From Caprella mutica (Eukaryota > Arthropoda > Malacostraca > Amphipoda > Caprellidae): 64,000 nucleotides of DNA. How positions within the stretch are numbered: the first letter of the stretch is position 1; each line of letters starts with the position of its first letter. Where the stretch lies: positions 1 to 64,000 of the forward strand of contig CANNZV010000864.1 of the NCBI GenBank assembly GCA_947561585.1. Reading direction: 5' to 3'. Shown here in pieces: positions 1 through 9,926 of the stretch. The translations under genes were made by a program, and so were the position numbers. Under the pieces are notes generated by a model. The model saw only the letters and a list, made by a program, of their open reading frames with translations. It was not told where the DNA came from and made no database searches.

Positions 1-1252
1 CTTTTACACTTGGAAACTCCGAAACATCATTATGCTTTATGTCTGATGCTTGTGCATCTCTTGAGACTATTTTGGGAGTTATTTACTTGTTATTTACATG
101 TTTTTCAACTTATTTAACTCCTCTAAAGTGTCCAATATACTGGCGACTTTGTCCGTACTTTAAAAAATGGCCGAAAATTAATGGTATCATAGGAATAATT
201 TGCCAGAATATTATTTTTCAAAGAGGGAAAATTCCACCGACATGTCAAGTGGAATTTACGGTTTATCATGTAGCTAATACAGTCTGGAGTCTAACTTGAG
301 ACTTGAGTCCAGTCTACAGAAATTGGTAAAGTGTTCATAGTCTCGTAGAGATCCCTTATTCTGTTCACAGTAAAATTAATGTAACTATAGGGATTAATTC
401 AAGTGTTTGTAGCATAATTAATGTAAATATAAGAATTATTTCAAAATTGTGGAGTAGCAAATTATGATGGATTCTCTCTAAAAGAACAGTCTAGCATAGA
501 AAAAAAAGATATTTCTAACCATATTACCCTTTGGCACTCGGAGGAGCTCATAATTGTCCGAACAAATTGGAAGAATGGCATCAAGTAGTCTGGCCTTGGG
601 CCCATGGCGTCATGACCCATGCTTTAATAGCATGGGTCTTACTTGCCTACCGGCTACCTGGACTCTCGACTCTTGAGTCTCCAGCATTCATTAGGTAGCT
701 ACTACTATACTTGTAATCCAGATTGTATAATGTATTTGTTGGTAAGTGACAGACATATTGGGCAGACTTTTCTTCTCTCTAAAATAAATACTAAATTAGG
801 GGCCTAAATTCTCACAATGACCAAGGACTCTCATCTATTTATTTGTATTATATTAATATTGTTTATTGTGAGAGGTATTTGTCTATTTGACTAAATATTG
901 GAAAAATCGTAACCAACCAAATAGAGAGAAAGTAATTGCCAACTGCTGAATTTTTCACATTTTTGGAGAAGCCAACACAGCACAATTACTATTTACTGAA
1001 TTCAGTGACTTTTAGGTATAAGCCACTCTGGAATATAGATCTTTTCTGAGGTATTGATTACACTGTTTGAGTTAATTTAATTTCAGAATTAATTGAAAAT
1101 TTCAAATCTGCATCATTTAACCTTAAAATTAATTTGTTTGCCTGAAGAATTTTCCAATGAATCTTATTTATTTTCTTAAATTAAATAAAAATTCCCATGT
1201 TTTGTTGCTATTTGATTAAGCTTTACTTAAGTACATCTTTATCCTCCCATAG
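1..1252. other. Non-coding stretch upstream of first visible P-like exon
   Basis: No coding exon is supported here. A short open frame at 39-299 has no recognisable motif. If the P-like gene at 1253-7076 is complete, its N-terminal THAP DNA-binding exon should lie in this stretch or before the window; I could not find the C2CH pattern. A perfect 10-bp inverted repeat with a 5-nt loop lies at 614-638. Confidence 0.5.
614..638. repeat. Perfect 10-bp hairpin
   Basis: The arms GACCCATGCT and AGCATGGGTC are separated by TTAAT. It stands alone in otherwise unannotated DNA, and its function is unknown. Confidence 0.6.
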
Positions 1253-1434
1253 GTAACAATCTTGACAGTTTGAATTGCTCCAATTTGCCTGTTACTGATC
1301 TGACCTCATCTCGGCAAATCAAAAGATGTTTGTTTGACAAGGTTGCTAACATTTCAACTGCTAAACGGGCTAAGTGTGGAAATGAAGATACTGACTCTTA
1401 TCATCCAGTAACTTTTACTCCTTTACAACCTGAG
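1253..1434 (+). CDS. Upstream exon of P-element/THAP9-like transposase gene
   Basis: This is an open stretch ending in a good donor (CTGAG|GTAAGC) in phase 0. The acceptor is either the AG at 1251-1252 or the AG at 1267-1268; the frame is open from both. The product is polar, with a basic AKRAKC patch and a TFTPLQPE end. It would join in frame to the phase-0 exons at 3912, 4355 and 4641. It has no recognisable domain, and assignment to the P-like gene rests on phase and position only. The next intron (1435-3911) carries a Penelope-like relic on the opposite strand. Confidence 0.45.
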
Positions 1435-1627
1435 GTAAGCTTAGTCATCCAGTATTAATATCCAGTAATAATATATTATTATTAATTTATAGAAAGATGT
1501 ACCAGCTATCCAAATTTCAAAAGTACGAGGTATTATTATATATGTAGATAGAATGTATAATGTGTTTATTGATGTTATAATTGAAAAAAGTATTATGCAG
1601 AGAATTAAAGAGATTATATAGTCTACA

Positions 1628-1790
1628 GATTAAAACGGTGTGATCTTCAGGCATCCCTGACGGTTTCAAAGGCCATTTAATTTGTCAAAAGAGATAAAAA
1701 ATTAAAAAGGTATAAATCTAGTCCAAACGATAAAACGATGTGAACTTCACGCGTCCGTGAACGATTTAAAATACCAATTTAATTTTTTTG
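1628..1790. repeat. Imperfect direct repeat next to the Penelope-like relic
   Basis: Two diverged copies of a roughly 60-bp segment start near 1628 and 1729. They share AAAACG(G/A)TGTGA(T/A)CTTCA near the start and an AATTTAATTT-like end. They lie just beyond the 3' side of the antisense Penelope-like relic, where such elements often carry repeated terminal segments. That link is inference. Confidence 0.4.
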
Positions 1791-1973
1791 TCAATAGTTA
1801 AAAACCAAATGCATTTGAAGCTTTTTATAGAATCGCTTCTCTTCAGTGGTTTAATATATATAATGATCTGAGATAGAATTATTCTAATGCTAAGCGTTAT
1901 TTTGCTAAATTTTTTGGAGAGACAAAAAAATTAACATGCATCACCTATTGTGGGAATAATTATATTTTATTGG

Positions 1974-3240
1974 TTATATTTTTCTTTTTAATTCTGGATT
2001 ATATTTTTTTATATAGTAGCTTTCTTTATTCCTTCTTTCGAATTCATCTTCATTGTTCAATTTATAAATTGGCATGATTTTAAAATTACCTCCACCACAT
2101 TGATTAATATGTTCAGCTACGAAAAATTGTTTATTTAAATCTAAGGCGGAGATTGGTTGTTTCACCGGTATACGTATATTCACATTTTCCACATTTAATT
2201 CCATATATACAAAATTTAGAATTGCAATTCATAATCAATTTTATTTTAAAATCAGAATTATTAAAATAGAATGCATCACCTTCAAGTATATCATTGCAAA
2301 GTTGGCATCTTCCTTCTGAACATTTAATAACTTGAGGAAATTGTTTGTTGCCAAATTTAGCAGTGGTAAGAAGCTGTTTCAGATTTTTTGGTTGTCTTTT
2401 AGCATTAATTAATATTTTATTTTCAAATTTACATTTTAGTGAAGGAATATTTTTAATTTTTTGAAAAACATGTGATATTGTTTGCTAGTTATCATTAATA
2501 GTAGGATTGTATGTTGTTATATATGGTATTTTATTTTTTTCCCAGTTACAGTTTTTATTTTCTGATAACAGATCATTTCGTGGGATAGCTTTCGCTCTTT
2601 TGATTCCTACGTTAATTAATTTCTTCGGATAATCACATTCACATAAATATGTTTTTAATTCTTCTAATCTTTCTTGTTTTATACGATTATCTGATACAAT
2701 AGTACAAATTCTTCTTGCCAAGTTGAAGGGTATATTATTGTTGATGTGCCTTGGGTGATTGGATTTAAAATTAAGATATTGTTTACTATCAGTCTCTTTA
2801 TAAAATATATCCGTTACTACTGAACAATCATTGGTTTTGTACATTTTAATATCTAAGAAATTTACAGTATCACCACTTTTATCGCAGATGAATTCTAATT
2901 TATCGTCTAGATTTTTTAATTTAGAAATGAAGTGTTTGTAATTACCCCTTTCACTATTCCAGATTATAAAAATATCATCCAAATATCTATAATATCTTTC
3001 CTGTATATTATGTGGGTCATTATTGAAAAGTTCCTGTTCCAGGTATCCCAGAGTTAGTGTAGTGTAACAAGGTGCCATTTTTGTACCCATGGCAGTCCCT
3101 TGTATTTGTAGATAATTTTTATTGTCAAACATAAAATAATTATTGTTAAGGACCAGTTTGACTCCACCAATTATAAATTCAATGGGAAATTTTGTTTAAT
3201 TTGGATATTTTGATATCCAATATTCAATTGCTTCTAATCC
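1974..3240 (-). pseudogene. Penelope-like element relic (reverse transcriptase plus GIY-YIG endonuclease)
   Basis: Read on the - strand, 3132-2485 encodes the reverse-transcriptase core typical of Penelope-like elements: QGTAMGTKMAP, then the catalytic YRYLDDIFIIW, then NFLDIKMYK and NFKSNHPRHI. The frame continues past an in-frame TAG near 2485 into a Cys-containing linker (CSEGRCQLC) and a GIY-YIG-like motif (IYGIKCGKCEYTYTGETTN) ending near 2150. A frameshift then moves the rest of the endonuclease (VAEHINQC to YIKKYNPEL) into another frame ending at 1974. Upstream of 3132 the similarity continues (EAIEYWI, FIIGGVKLVLNNNYF) but with an in-frame TAA. The element is therefore 5'-truncated and dead. 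It lies antisense inside an intron of the P-like gene. Confidence 0.85.
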
Positions 3241-3249
3241 TCACATCTA

Positions 3250-3911
3250 TATTCCATTAGGATGTTATGAATATCAACATAATGCCTCTTAATTTTGAAT
3301 GTACCATTTTTATGTTGATAATTTTTAAGGTGATAGCTAGTTATTGTGGTGGAACATGTATAATTATTGTTGTGGAGAAGTATATATTTATTATACAGGG
3401 TGTACTAAAATAAATTTTACATACTTCAAATGATGAGCATATATTTACGAATAGCTATAGAGTGAAATGGAATATCTTAGAATAGCTAAGATAGTTGTGA
3501 GGTATATCTCAAAGGCATAGTTTGTCATACAAATGTTTTTGACATTTGCCTATTTCTTGGTGTGTGTGTGTTATCAACATTGTATGGACTAAAGCTAATG
3601 TCATCAATTTGAACAATTGTTAAGGAAATTCTTCAATCACATTCGTCTTCCATCTTTGAACCTATTCCATTTCTTCTCTGTTAATATATGAAGGTTTTTT
3701 CATTCAAAGTAATGCGTTTTTTTTTTGGCTAGACCCTGTGTAATGATGATTCAGAAATTTTTAGTTACCTCCAAGAAATGAAGATCGTTACTAAATATTG
3801 CTATATGTCTTGGGTAGTTCTATAGCCTATAGTCTGAGATGTATAGTCACTACCATATTTAGTAGAGAGTGAATTTTTTAATGAGAACTAATAGTAAATT
3901 ATTTTATTCAG
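3250..3911. other. Intronic stretch, no gene seen
   Basis: AT-rich intron remainder. ACAGGGTGTACTAAAAT near 3396 resembles the terminal motif of some mariner-type elements, but I found no partner end. Confidence 0.4.
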
Positions 3912-4028
3912 GCTTGTGCCTCTACATCAACTGATTTGCCTGATGTCAATAGACCTCCAGACTGTGCTTGGGTTTCTGATCATTGCTATGCTCAACATGG
4001 AACTGATTGTGGAGAGTCAACAGCCAAT
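3912..4028 (+). CDS. Triplicated small exon, copy 1 (P-like gene)
   Basis: This is a 117-bp exon between TTCAG and GTGAGT, phase 0 at both ends, encoding 39 residues that begin ACASTSTDLPDVNRPPD and end CGESTAN, with four cysteines. It is base-for-base identical to copy 2 at 4355-4471, and the identity runs about 28 bp into the downstream intron, pointing to a recent segmental duplication. Because it is symmetric phase 0, it can be skipped or included without breaking the frame. No known domain is recognised. Confidence 0.6.
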
Positions 4029-4354
4029 GTGAGTGACAGTAATGAATGATCCATTTGATATTTTATGAAGGCCTGTACCATTACTTGGTATTGGTAAACT
4101 GCAAATTCCAATACCTAAAAATCACAGATTTTAAATTGATGCCTAAAAAATGGCTGATTTACTGATAGTACCGGTACAGCCCTAATTATATGCTCTATTT
4201 GAATATCGTAATAGATTAATCATTAATGATAATTTCAAAGATATATTTTAAAGAACTACTTCTCTTTGAATATGCAATCCATATTTTTTATATTATACTT
4301 GTTAAAAGTTAAAACAAATGCTAATCACTTTATTATTTACTAATTATTATTCAG

Positions 4355-4471
4355 GCTTGTGCCTCTACATCAACTGATTTGCCTGATGTCAATAGACCTC
4401 CAGACTGTGCTTGGGTTTCTGATCATTGCTATGCTCAACATGGAACTGATTGTGGAGAGTCAACAGCCAAT
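4355..4471 (+). CDS. Triplicated small exon, copy 2 (P-like gene)
   Basis: Identical to copy 1 over all 117 coding bases, with the same TTCAG acceptor and GTGAGT donor. The introns between copies share little beyond the edges, so the duplication either was small or was followed by conversion restricted to the exon. Confidence 0.6.
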
Positions 4472-4640
4472 GTGAGTGACAGTAATGAATGATCCATTTA
4501 ATTGATATTATTTATTCTGCTTGACAATCATAATAGAACGATAATTTTCAATTACATACTTATTAACTAGGTCCTTACTATTTAAAGAAGTTATGTGTGC
4601 TATCACTGCTATAACAAATCACAATCTCTATTTTATTCAG

Positions 4641-4763
4641 GCTTGTGCCTCTACATCAGCTGAATTGCCTGATGTCAATAGACCTGCAGATCATGTAATG
4701 GCAAATGATGATGACCATTGCTATGCTCAACATGGAACTAATTGCGCAGAGTCAACAGCCAAT
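4641..4763 (+). CDS. Triplicated small exon, copy 3, diverged (P-like gene)
   Basis: A 123-bp (41-codon) phase-0 exon. Its beginning (ACASTSAELPDVNRP) and end (CYAQHGTNCAESTAN) match copies 1 and 2, but the middle is replaced by a short acidic stretch (MANDDD). It keeps the same splice signals and is the oldest-looking of the three copies. It is followed at 4967 by the main transposase exon in the same phase. Confidence 0.6.
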
Positions 4764-4966
4764 GTGAGTTTCTGTTATGAATGATCTGTATAATTGATAG
4801 TTTTATTTCAATTTAGAAGTTTAAAAGTCAGGTTACTCAGGTACAACCACATTTACATGTTTTTAATGCTCCCTTGTGTTTATGTCAGTTAAGCTGCTAT
4901 TTATACAAATGATGATACATTGCTTAATCTTACTTTAGATGTTCATTTTATATTTATATTTTGCAG

Positions 4967-6504
4967 AAACTTCCAATTAAGTTAGAAAGAAGGAGAGGCA
5001 GAAAAACCAGAAGAATTATAAAAAAGAGAGCCACTGTTGTGTCCAAAAAGAAAAAAACATACAGGCGGCTCAATATTGACAATTATTGTGACTCGCAAAG
5101 AAAATTGCTTGGACCATACCTTACTGAATTCATCAAGATGAAGTTGAACCAGTCGAAACGCAAGAAGCAGATGTACTCTCCAGAGCAGAAGTTCCTTGCA
5201 ATGAATTTAATGGTTGCATCCACTGGTTTCGGCTATAATCTCCTCAAGCGAATGCTGCCCTTGCCCTGTGCACGTACCGTTAAACGTGAGCTCCATAAAT
5301 TCAAACTCCAGCCTGGAATTACTACCAAAAATAGTAATTTCATGAGAATGTAAATCAATTCGAAACAAAAGAGCAAATTGACCTACTTGTTAATGGACGA
5401 GGTGTCTCTGAGGTCTGGTCTTTCTTTTCATGAGCCTTCTGACTCAGTTTATGGATTCCAAGATAATGGTACTGAAAGAAGTAAGGAACTTGTCACTTCA
5501 GCTCTGTGTGTGATGGCAGTTGGTGTTTTAGAAAAGTGGAGTTATCCTCTTGGATTTTACCTAACGAGCAAAGGGACAAAAGCTCCATTCATTGTTGATT
5601 CTATTAAACAATCTATTTCAGCTGTTGAGCAACAAGGATTTACTGTGCTTGGGATCACTAGTGACCAAGGATCTAATTTTGAAAGGGCATTCAGGCTACT
5701 TGGAGCAAAAGAGTCTTCTCCAAAAATAAATATTGGTTCCAAATCCTATTTCGTCCACAAAGATCCACCTCATCTTCTGAAAAGCGCTAGGAATTACTTA
5801 CTCAATGGAAATGTTAACGTTCCTGGTTTTCAAGAAGCTGCAAAATGGAATCATATACAGGATTTGTATGCCATTGATGTCAAGAATAGTATGAGGCTTG
5901 TACCTAAATTGTCACAACGGCACTTATATGACATCAAGCATGCTGGAAAAATGAAGGTCAAACTTGCCACTCAAGTTTTATCAAATTCAGTGTCTGCAGG
6001 GATAGACTTTTGTGTTGCGAAAAACCTGATACCTTCTGCTGCCTCTGCTACTAGCACCTATCTAAAAAAATTCAATGATATTTTTGATATCCTGAATAGC
6101 TCTTCTTCAAAGGATAGTAATCAGCTGAAGAGGCCTTTGCATCTCCTTTCTTCATCCACTGACCTCTTAAAGGACTCTCTAGTCTGGTTAAAGGAATTAG
6201 AGGAGACAAATTCGAACCGAAAATGCCAATTCATTCGAGGTTGGAGACACAGTATCACCTCAACGTTGGAGCTGAATGAAATGCTGAGTTCAATGAAATA
6301 TCCTTATTTAACAACAAGAAACATCTGTCAAGACCCTATTGAACTTTTTTTTGGTAAAGTTAGACAGTTGGCAAAATTTCCTGATTCCTTCAGTTTTTCC
6401 AATAACTTTGCCAACATTTGCTCTGCTTCACTTGTCTCTGCACCGCTCACTGGTAACTGTGAGGAAGACTCTGTCAATGAAAGATGCACGAAACTTTGTT
6501 GTGT
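4967..6504 (+). pseudogene. P-element/THAP9-like transposase, main exon, with in-frame stop
   Basis: The exon starts after TTTTGCAG. A basic N-terminal part (RRRGRKTRRIIKKRA) leads to RTVKRELHKFKLQPG. An in-frame TAA at 5351-5353 interrupts the frame about 14 codons before the catalytic core. The core then reads LLMDEVSL (first Asp, codon 5396-5398), GITSDQGSN (second Asp, 5663-5665), HKDPPHLLKSARNYLL, WNHIQDLYAIDV, MKVKLATQVLS and CQDPIELFFGKVRQ (catalytic-type Glu, 6341-6343). These are the RNase H-like D/D/E and insertion-domain signatures of P-type transposases. Bases just after the stop also read plausibly in another frame (NQFETKEQID), so a compensating indel pair is an alternative to a nonsense change. 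The frame closes at 6506-6508, where a GT donor must be used to reach the last exon. Confidence 0.85.
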
Positions 6505-6770
6505 GTGAGTATGGTAAGTTTCATTTCTTATTTGATGTGCTTTGAAATATAAATTAGCGTTGATGTAATAAATGCTCAGTGTAAAATATGATATTCTTTA
6601 AAGTAAATGCATCAAATAATTTTCAAATAGCATAAATTAATCTAAATTGATTAATTACTACCAGTATGAATGTTCCTGTGCTTAATATATTTAGTTCGTA
6701 TTGAGTAAGGAACTGGTGTGTATTGTTTACATTTTAATGAAACTTATAATTTGTAACTTAATGCCTCCAG

Positions 6771-7076
6771 GTTAATCTAGCTGAACCAGAACAACTAGAC
6801 ATCCAGATTAGTGCTGAAGATGTCGAGGAAGCCCTCACAAAGCCAGTTGTACCTTCAGCTCCTATTGGGGGAGTGGATGAAGTTATTGCTTCCAATGATG
6901 CGACCAGTTATTTTGCTGGCTATATCGCGATGAAACTTGGGAAACACCATCTCAAGAAACTGAAATTGAGAATTAATGATTGTGATAAATGTAGTAGTAT
7001 TTTTGTGTCCCAAGATATTAACTATCATCTTTTTACTTCGTTCAAAGAATATGAACAGAATGTTGAATCATCTTAG
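6771..7076 (+). CDS. Last exon of P-element/THAP9-like transposase
   Basis: Acceptor CCTCCAG at 6764-6770, then an open frame to TAG at 7074-7076. It contains the usual C-terminal P-transposase signature: NDATSYFAGYIAMKL followed by a paired-cysteine motif (CDKC) and IFVSQD. The join to the previous exon is uncertain. The strongest-looking donors (GTGAGT at 6505, GTAAGT near 6514) would create a stop, while a weak GT at 6503 keeps the frame. This is either an unusual donor or further damage. No terminal inverted repeats or 8-bp duplication were found, so a mobile copy and a domesticated gene cannot be told apart. Confidence 0.7.
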   Translation, partial: VNLAEPEQLDIQISAEDVEEALTKPVVPSAPIGGVDEVIASNDATSYFAGYIAMKLGKHHLKKLKLRINDCDKCSSIFVSQDINYHLFTSFKEYEQNVESS

Positions 7077-7774
7077 GGCCTGAAGTACTGCTCTCCATCA
7101 TTTATTGCTATCATTAAAGAGTTTGAATGTTTATTTATATATTTTTTTGATAAATATTGTTATGCAAGAGGAATTTCGAAGCTTCTCTATTCTGTCATTG
7201 AGGAGAATTGTTGTTTCCTTCCTGACTTCTGCTGCCCACTTATGACGGAATATTTAGTTAAATTTTACGTCAAATGTAGAATCTTCCTAAGCATTAAAGT
7301 TTGGAATAATGCTGTTCATTGTACTAAGTCAAAAGACAAACTTAAAAAATTAACTCATAAGTGAGTAGCAAGTGAGTATTTTTAACACTACTTTAAATAC
7401 TGGAAGATAATGCTATTTTGTAATTCTCTTCAGTTTCAGCTCTTGAATTTTTGGCAAGATAGACTTCATTAACTATCACCTCATTTTCCTCTTCATTGTT
7501 AAGTGCAATTAGCTACCTATAATAATTTCATGTAGTTACTTTTCTGTGTACCCAATTTCTAGTATTCATTTCAATATAAGTGCTGTCTAAAGAATACACT
7601 ACAGCTATTATTTGTATTTATGTACATTATATAAGTGTTGAACACCATTTATTAATGTTCTTTCTTTGATTCAGTAGTAGGTTATTGGATTTTCTAAGAT
7701 GTTACTTCTCTATATACTGTGGTAGCTAATTTCTAATATTAATACTCTTCTCATATTTGTGATAAGAAGTGCGA
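7077..7774. other. 3' flank of P-like gene, no gene seen
   Basis: AT-rich sequence between the P-like stop codon and the LINE insertion. It may include 3' untranslated sequence. No open frame or repeat of note. Confidence 0.4.
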
Positions 7775-7789
7775 AATTAACAAAGGATC
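7775..7789. repeat. LINE target-site duplication, left copy
   Basis: AATTAACAAAGGATC, repeated exactly at 13750-13764 on the far side of the retrotransposon. One or two edge bases could be chance matches with the element ends. Confidence 0.9.
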
Positions 7790-8048
7790 CCCCCTCATGT
7801 CATCCACCCTTGTCGTGGGAGGGGGGCTTGTGCATGCCAATGATGGTAGAGGCTGCACTAGTTGGGGGCTCTTGTCTCCAGGTGGATTCAATCGTGCTAG
7901 ATTGGCTCTACCTGAGGCATCAGACTAATGGGATGGCAGGGACGGATAGATGGTTACGACTGCAATGAACTTTGGACCAGTTATGGATGAAATAACAGAA
8001 GAAGGTGACTTCTCAAAAAACCCCACATCTATTGGTTATTAGAAAAAT
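7790..8048 (+). promoter_or_regulatory. LINE 5' UTR, probable internal promoter region
   Basis: The G-rich leader begins CCCCTCATGTCATCC right after the target duplication. I-clade elements usually carry a downstream internal promoter here; no specific box was identified. Confidence 0.5.
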
Positions 8049-9911
8049 ATGATAAAGTCCCAAAATGAAATAAACGCTAACGGCGTTAACGGGACTGCTA
8101 CCACGCATAGTGGTAGTAGTGTCGCGCCCGGTCGGTCCCTCTTTGACCAGGAGGGGACTGTCCGTCATCCAGCAACTGGTCCAGGGTTAGGTGGCGACCA
8201 GGCCAACCCTGCTCAGAATGCCACTGGCCCCCATGGTGAAGAACCAAACACCTTTGCTCGAAAGAGTAATGAGTCAAAGAAAAAACAAGAAAACACCAGA
8301 AATCAGAGAGAAAGAAGAAAGGAGAGAAAGGTTAGACATATACTTAACCTACATGATATATTTAACAACGAAGAACCATACTTCCCAAAAATGATCAATT
8401 TAACATTCCCTGGAATAGATATATCAACTGAACTAAATATAATTAGAACAGAAGCGGACCTAATCAAGCAGATTGGAAAACCTGAGAGAATAGTAAAAAC
8501 AAACAAAAATACACTACTAATAGAAACTAAAAGCAAGGAGCAAACCGATAAATTACTAAATGTTAAAAACCTAGCAGGTAAACAGACAGTTACTAAGATT
8601 CATCCAATTCTTAATACTGTAAAAGGAGTAATCAAAAGCAAATCTTTTGGAGCATGCACTGAAGATGAAATAGTAGATCACCTTAAAACCCAAGGTGTGA
8701 CATCATGCTACAGACATAAAATAAAAAGAAACGGCGAACTCATAAATACTGATACTTACTTCCTAAACTTTGAATTAATGAAACTCCCAAAGATTCTCAA
8801 AATTACTGACTGGCATCACGAATTAGTTGAGGAATACAAAGAACGCCCAAGACAATGCACCAACTGCTATAGATACTCGCACCTTGCCAAATTCTGCCGA
8901 CATGAATCTCCAACCTGCGCAAAATGTGGACAGCAGGGCCATAGGGTTAATATGTGCCCCAATGATATCTGCTGCCTACATTGCAAAAAACAACACTATG
9001 AAAATGATAGAGAATGCGAGAAGCATAAAATAGAGTGTGAAATTCTTGCAACACAGATGAAAGAGAAAACTTCCAGAATAGATGCAATGCAAAAAGTCAA
9101 CTCCCAAAGACCCGACGGAGGAAGACTATACAGCTAGGTAACCAGAACACCAATAGACCACAACAACAACTTGAACAATAATGAACAATTGCCCACTCCT
9201 GCCATTCCATCACAAGAAACCAGAAACCATCCAATTATCAGTGAAACTGAAATCCCGCAGGAACAATATAATAAAAACACTGAAAATCAACAAGAAAGAA
9301 AAACAGAAGATACCCCAACAAAAAAGAGCATGAAAACGAAACATTGTGAAACAAGAGAAGAAAATGATAAACCAATCACAGAGAAGAAAATATCAAATAG
9401 CGGAAAAGTAAAATCAGCAACCAAGGAAAATACGCATATAGAAACAAAAAAGAACGATAGTAATACACCAAGAGAATCCAAAGGAAATTTTTCTATTCCT
9501 ATGGAAACCAACACTATTAATGATAGAAAAAGACCTAAGCCAGATGACAATGATGAAACATCATTGTCACCCAAACCAAAACAAGCCAATAGAGGAAAAA
9601 GCCAAGAAAATTCAACTAACAACAATACAAACTACAAAGACAAAGCAGAAAATGATAAATCCATGAGCCTCCAGTCACTATCACAATATGATAGTGACGA
9701 GAGCCTCCCATCTACTTCAAAAGATAAATCCATCCCTCACAGAAAATATTACAACGAGAGCCGGCAAACTAGCTCTAAAGTAAGAGATAACCTATATGAC
9801 AAATACTATAACAAAACAAAAGAACAGGACTTTTCAAAGCCTACTCTGAAAAATGCTACGAATAAAATAACTGTAATCAACAGCAGAACATCACACCCTA
9901 AACATAAGTAA
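8049..9911 (+). pseudogene. LINE ORF1 (gag-like, three zinc knuckles) with in-frame TAG
   Basis: ATG at 8049. The N-terminal part is hydrophilic with a Lys/Arg/Glu-rich stretch around residues 75-95. A central RNA-binding-like region follows, then three knuckles: CTNCYRYSHLAKFC and CAKCGQQGHRVNMC (both CX2CX4HX4C) and CLHCKKQHYENDREC (CX2CX3HX6C). TAG at 9135-9137 stops the frame after residue 362, but the same frame stays open to 9911 as a Ser/Lys/Asn/Thr-rich tail, giving a 620-residue ancestral product. A C-to-T change (CAG to TAG) would explain the stop; alternatively ORF1 really ends there and the tail is chance. The length and bias of the open tail favour the former. ORF2 starts 15 bp after the 9911 stop. 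Confidence 0.85.
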
Positions 9912-9926
9912 ATAATAGTTTTCATA

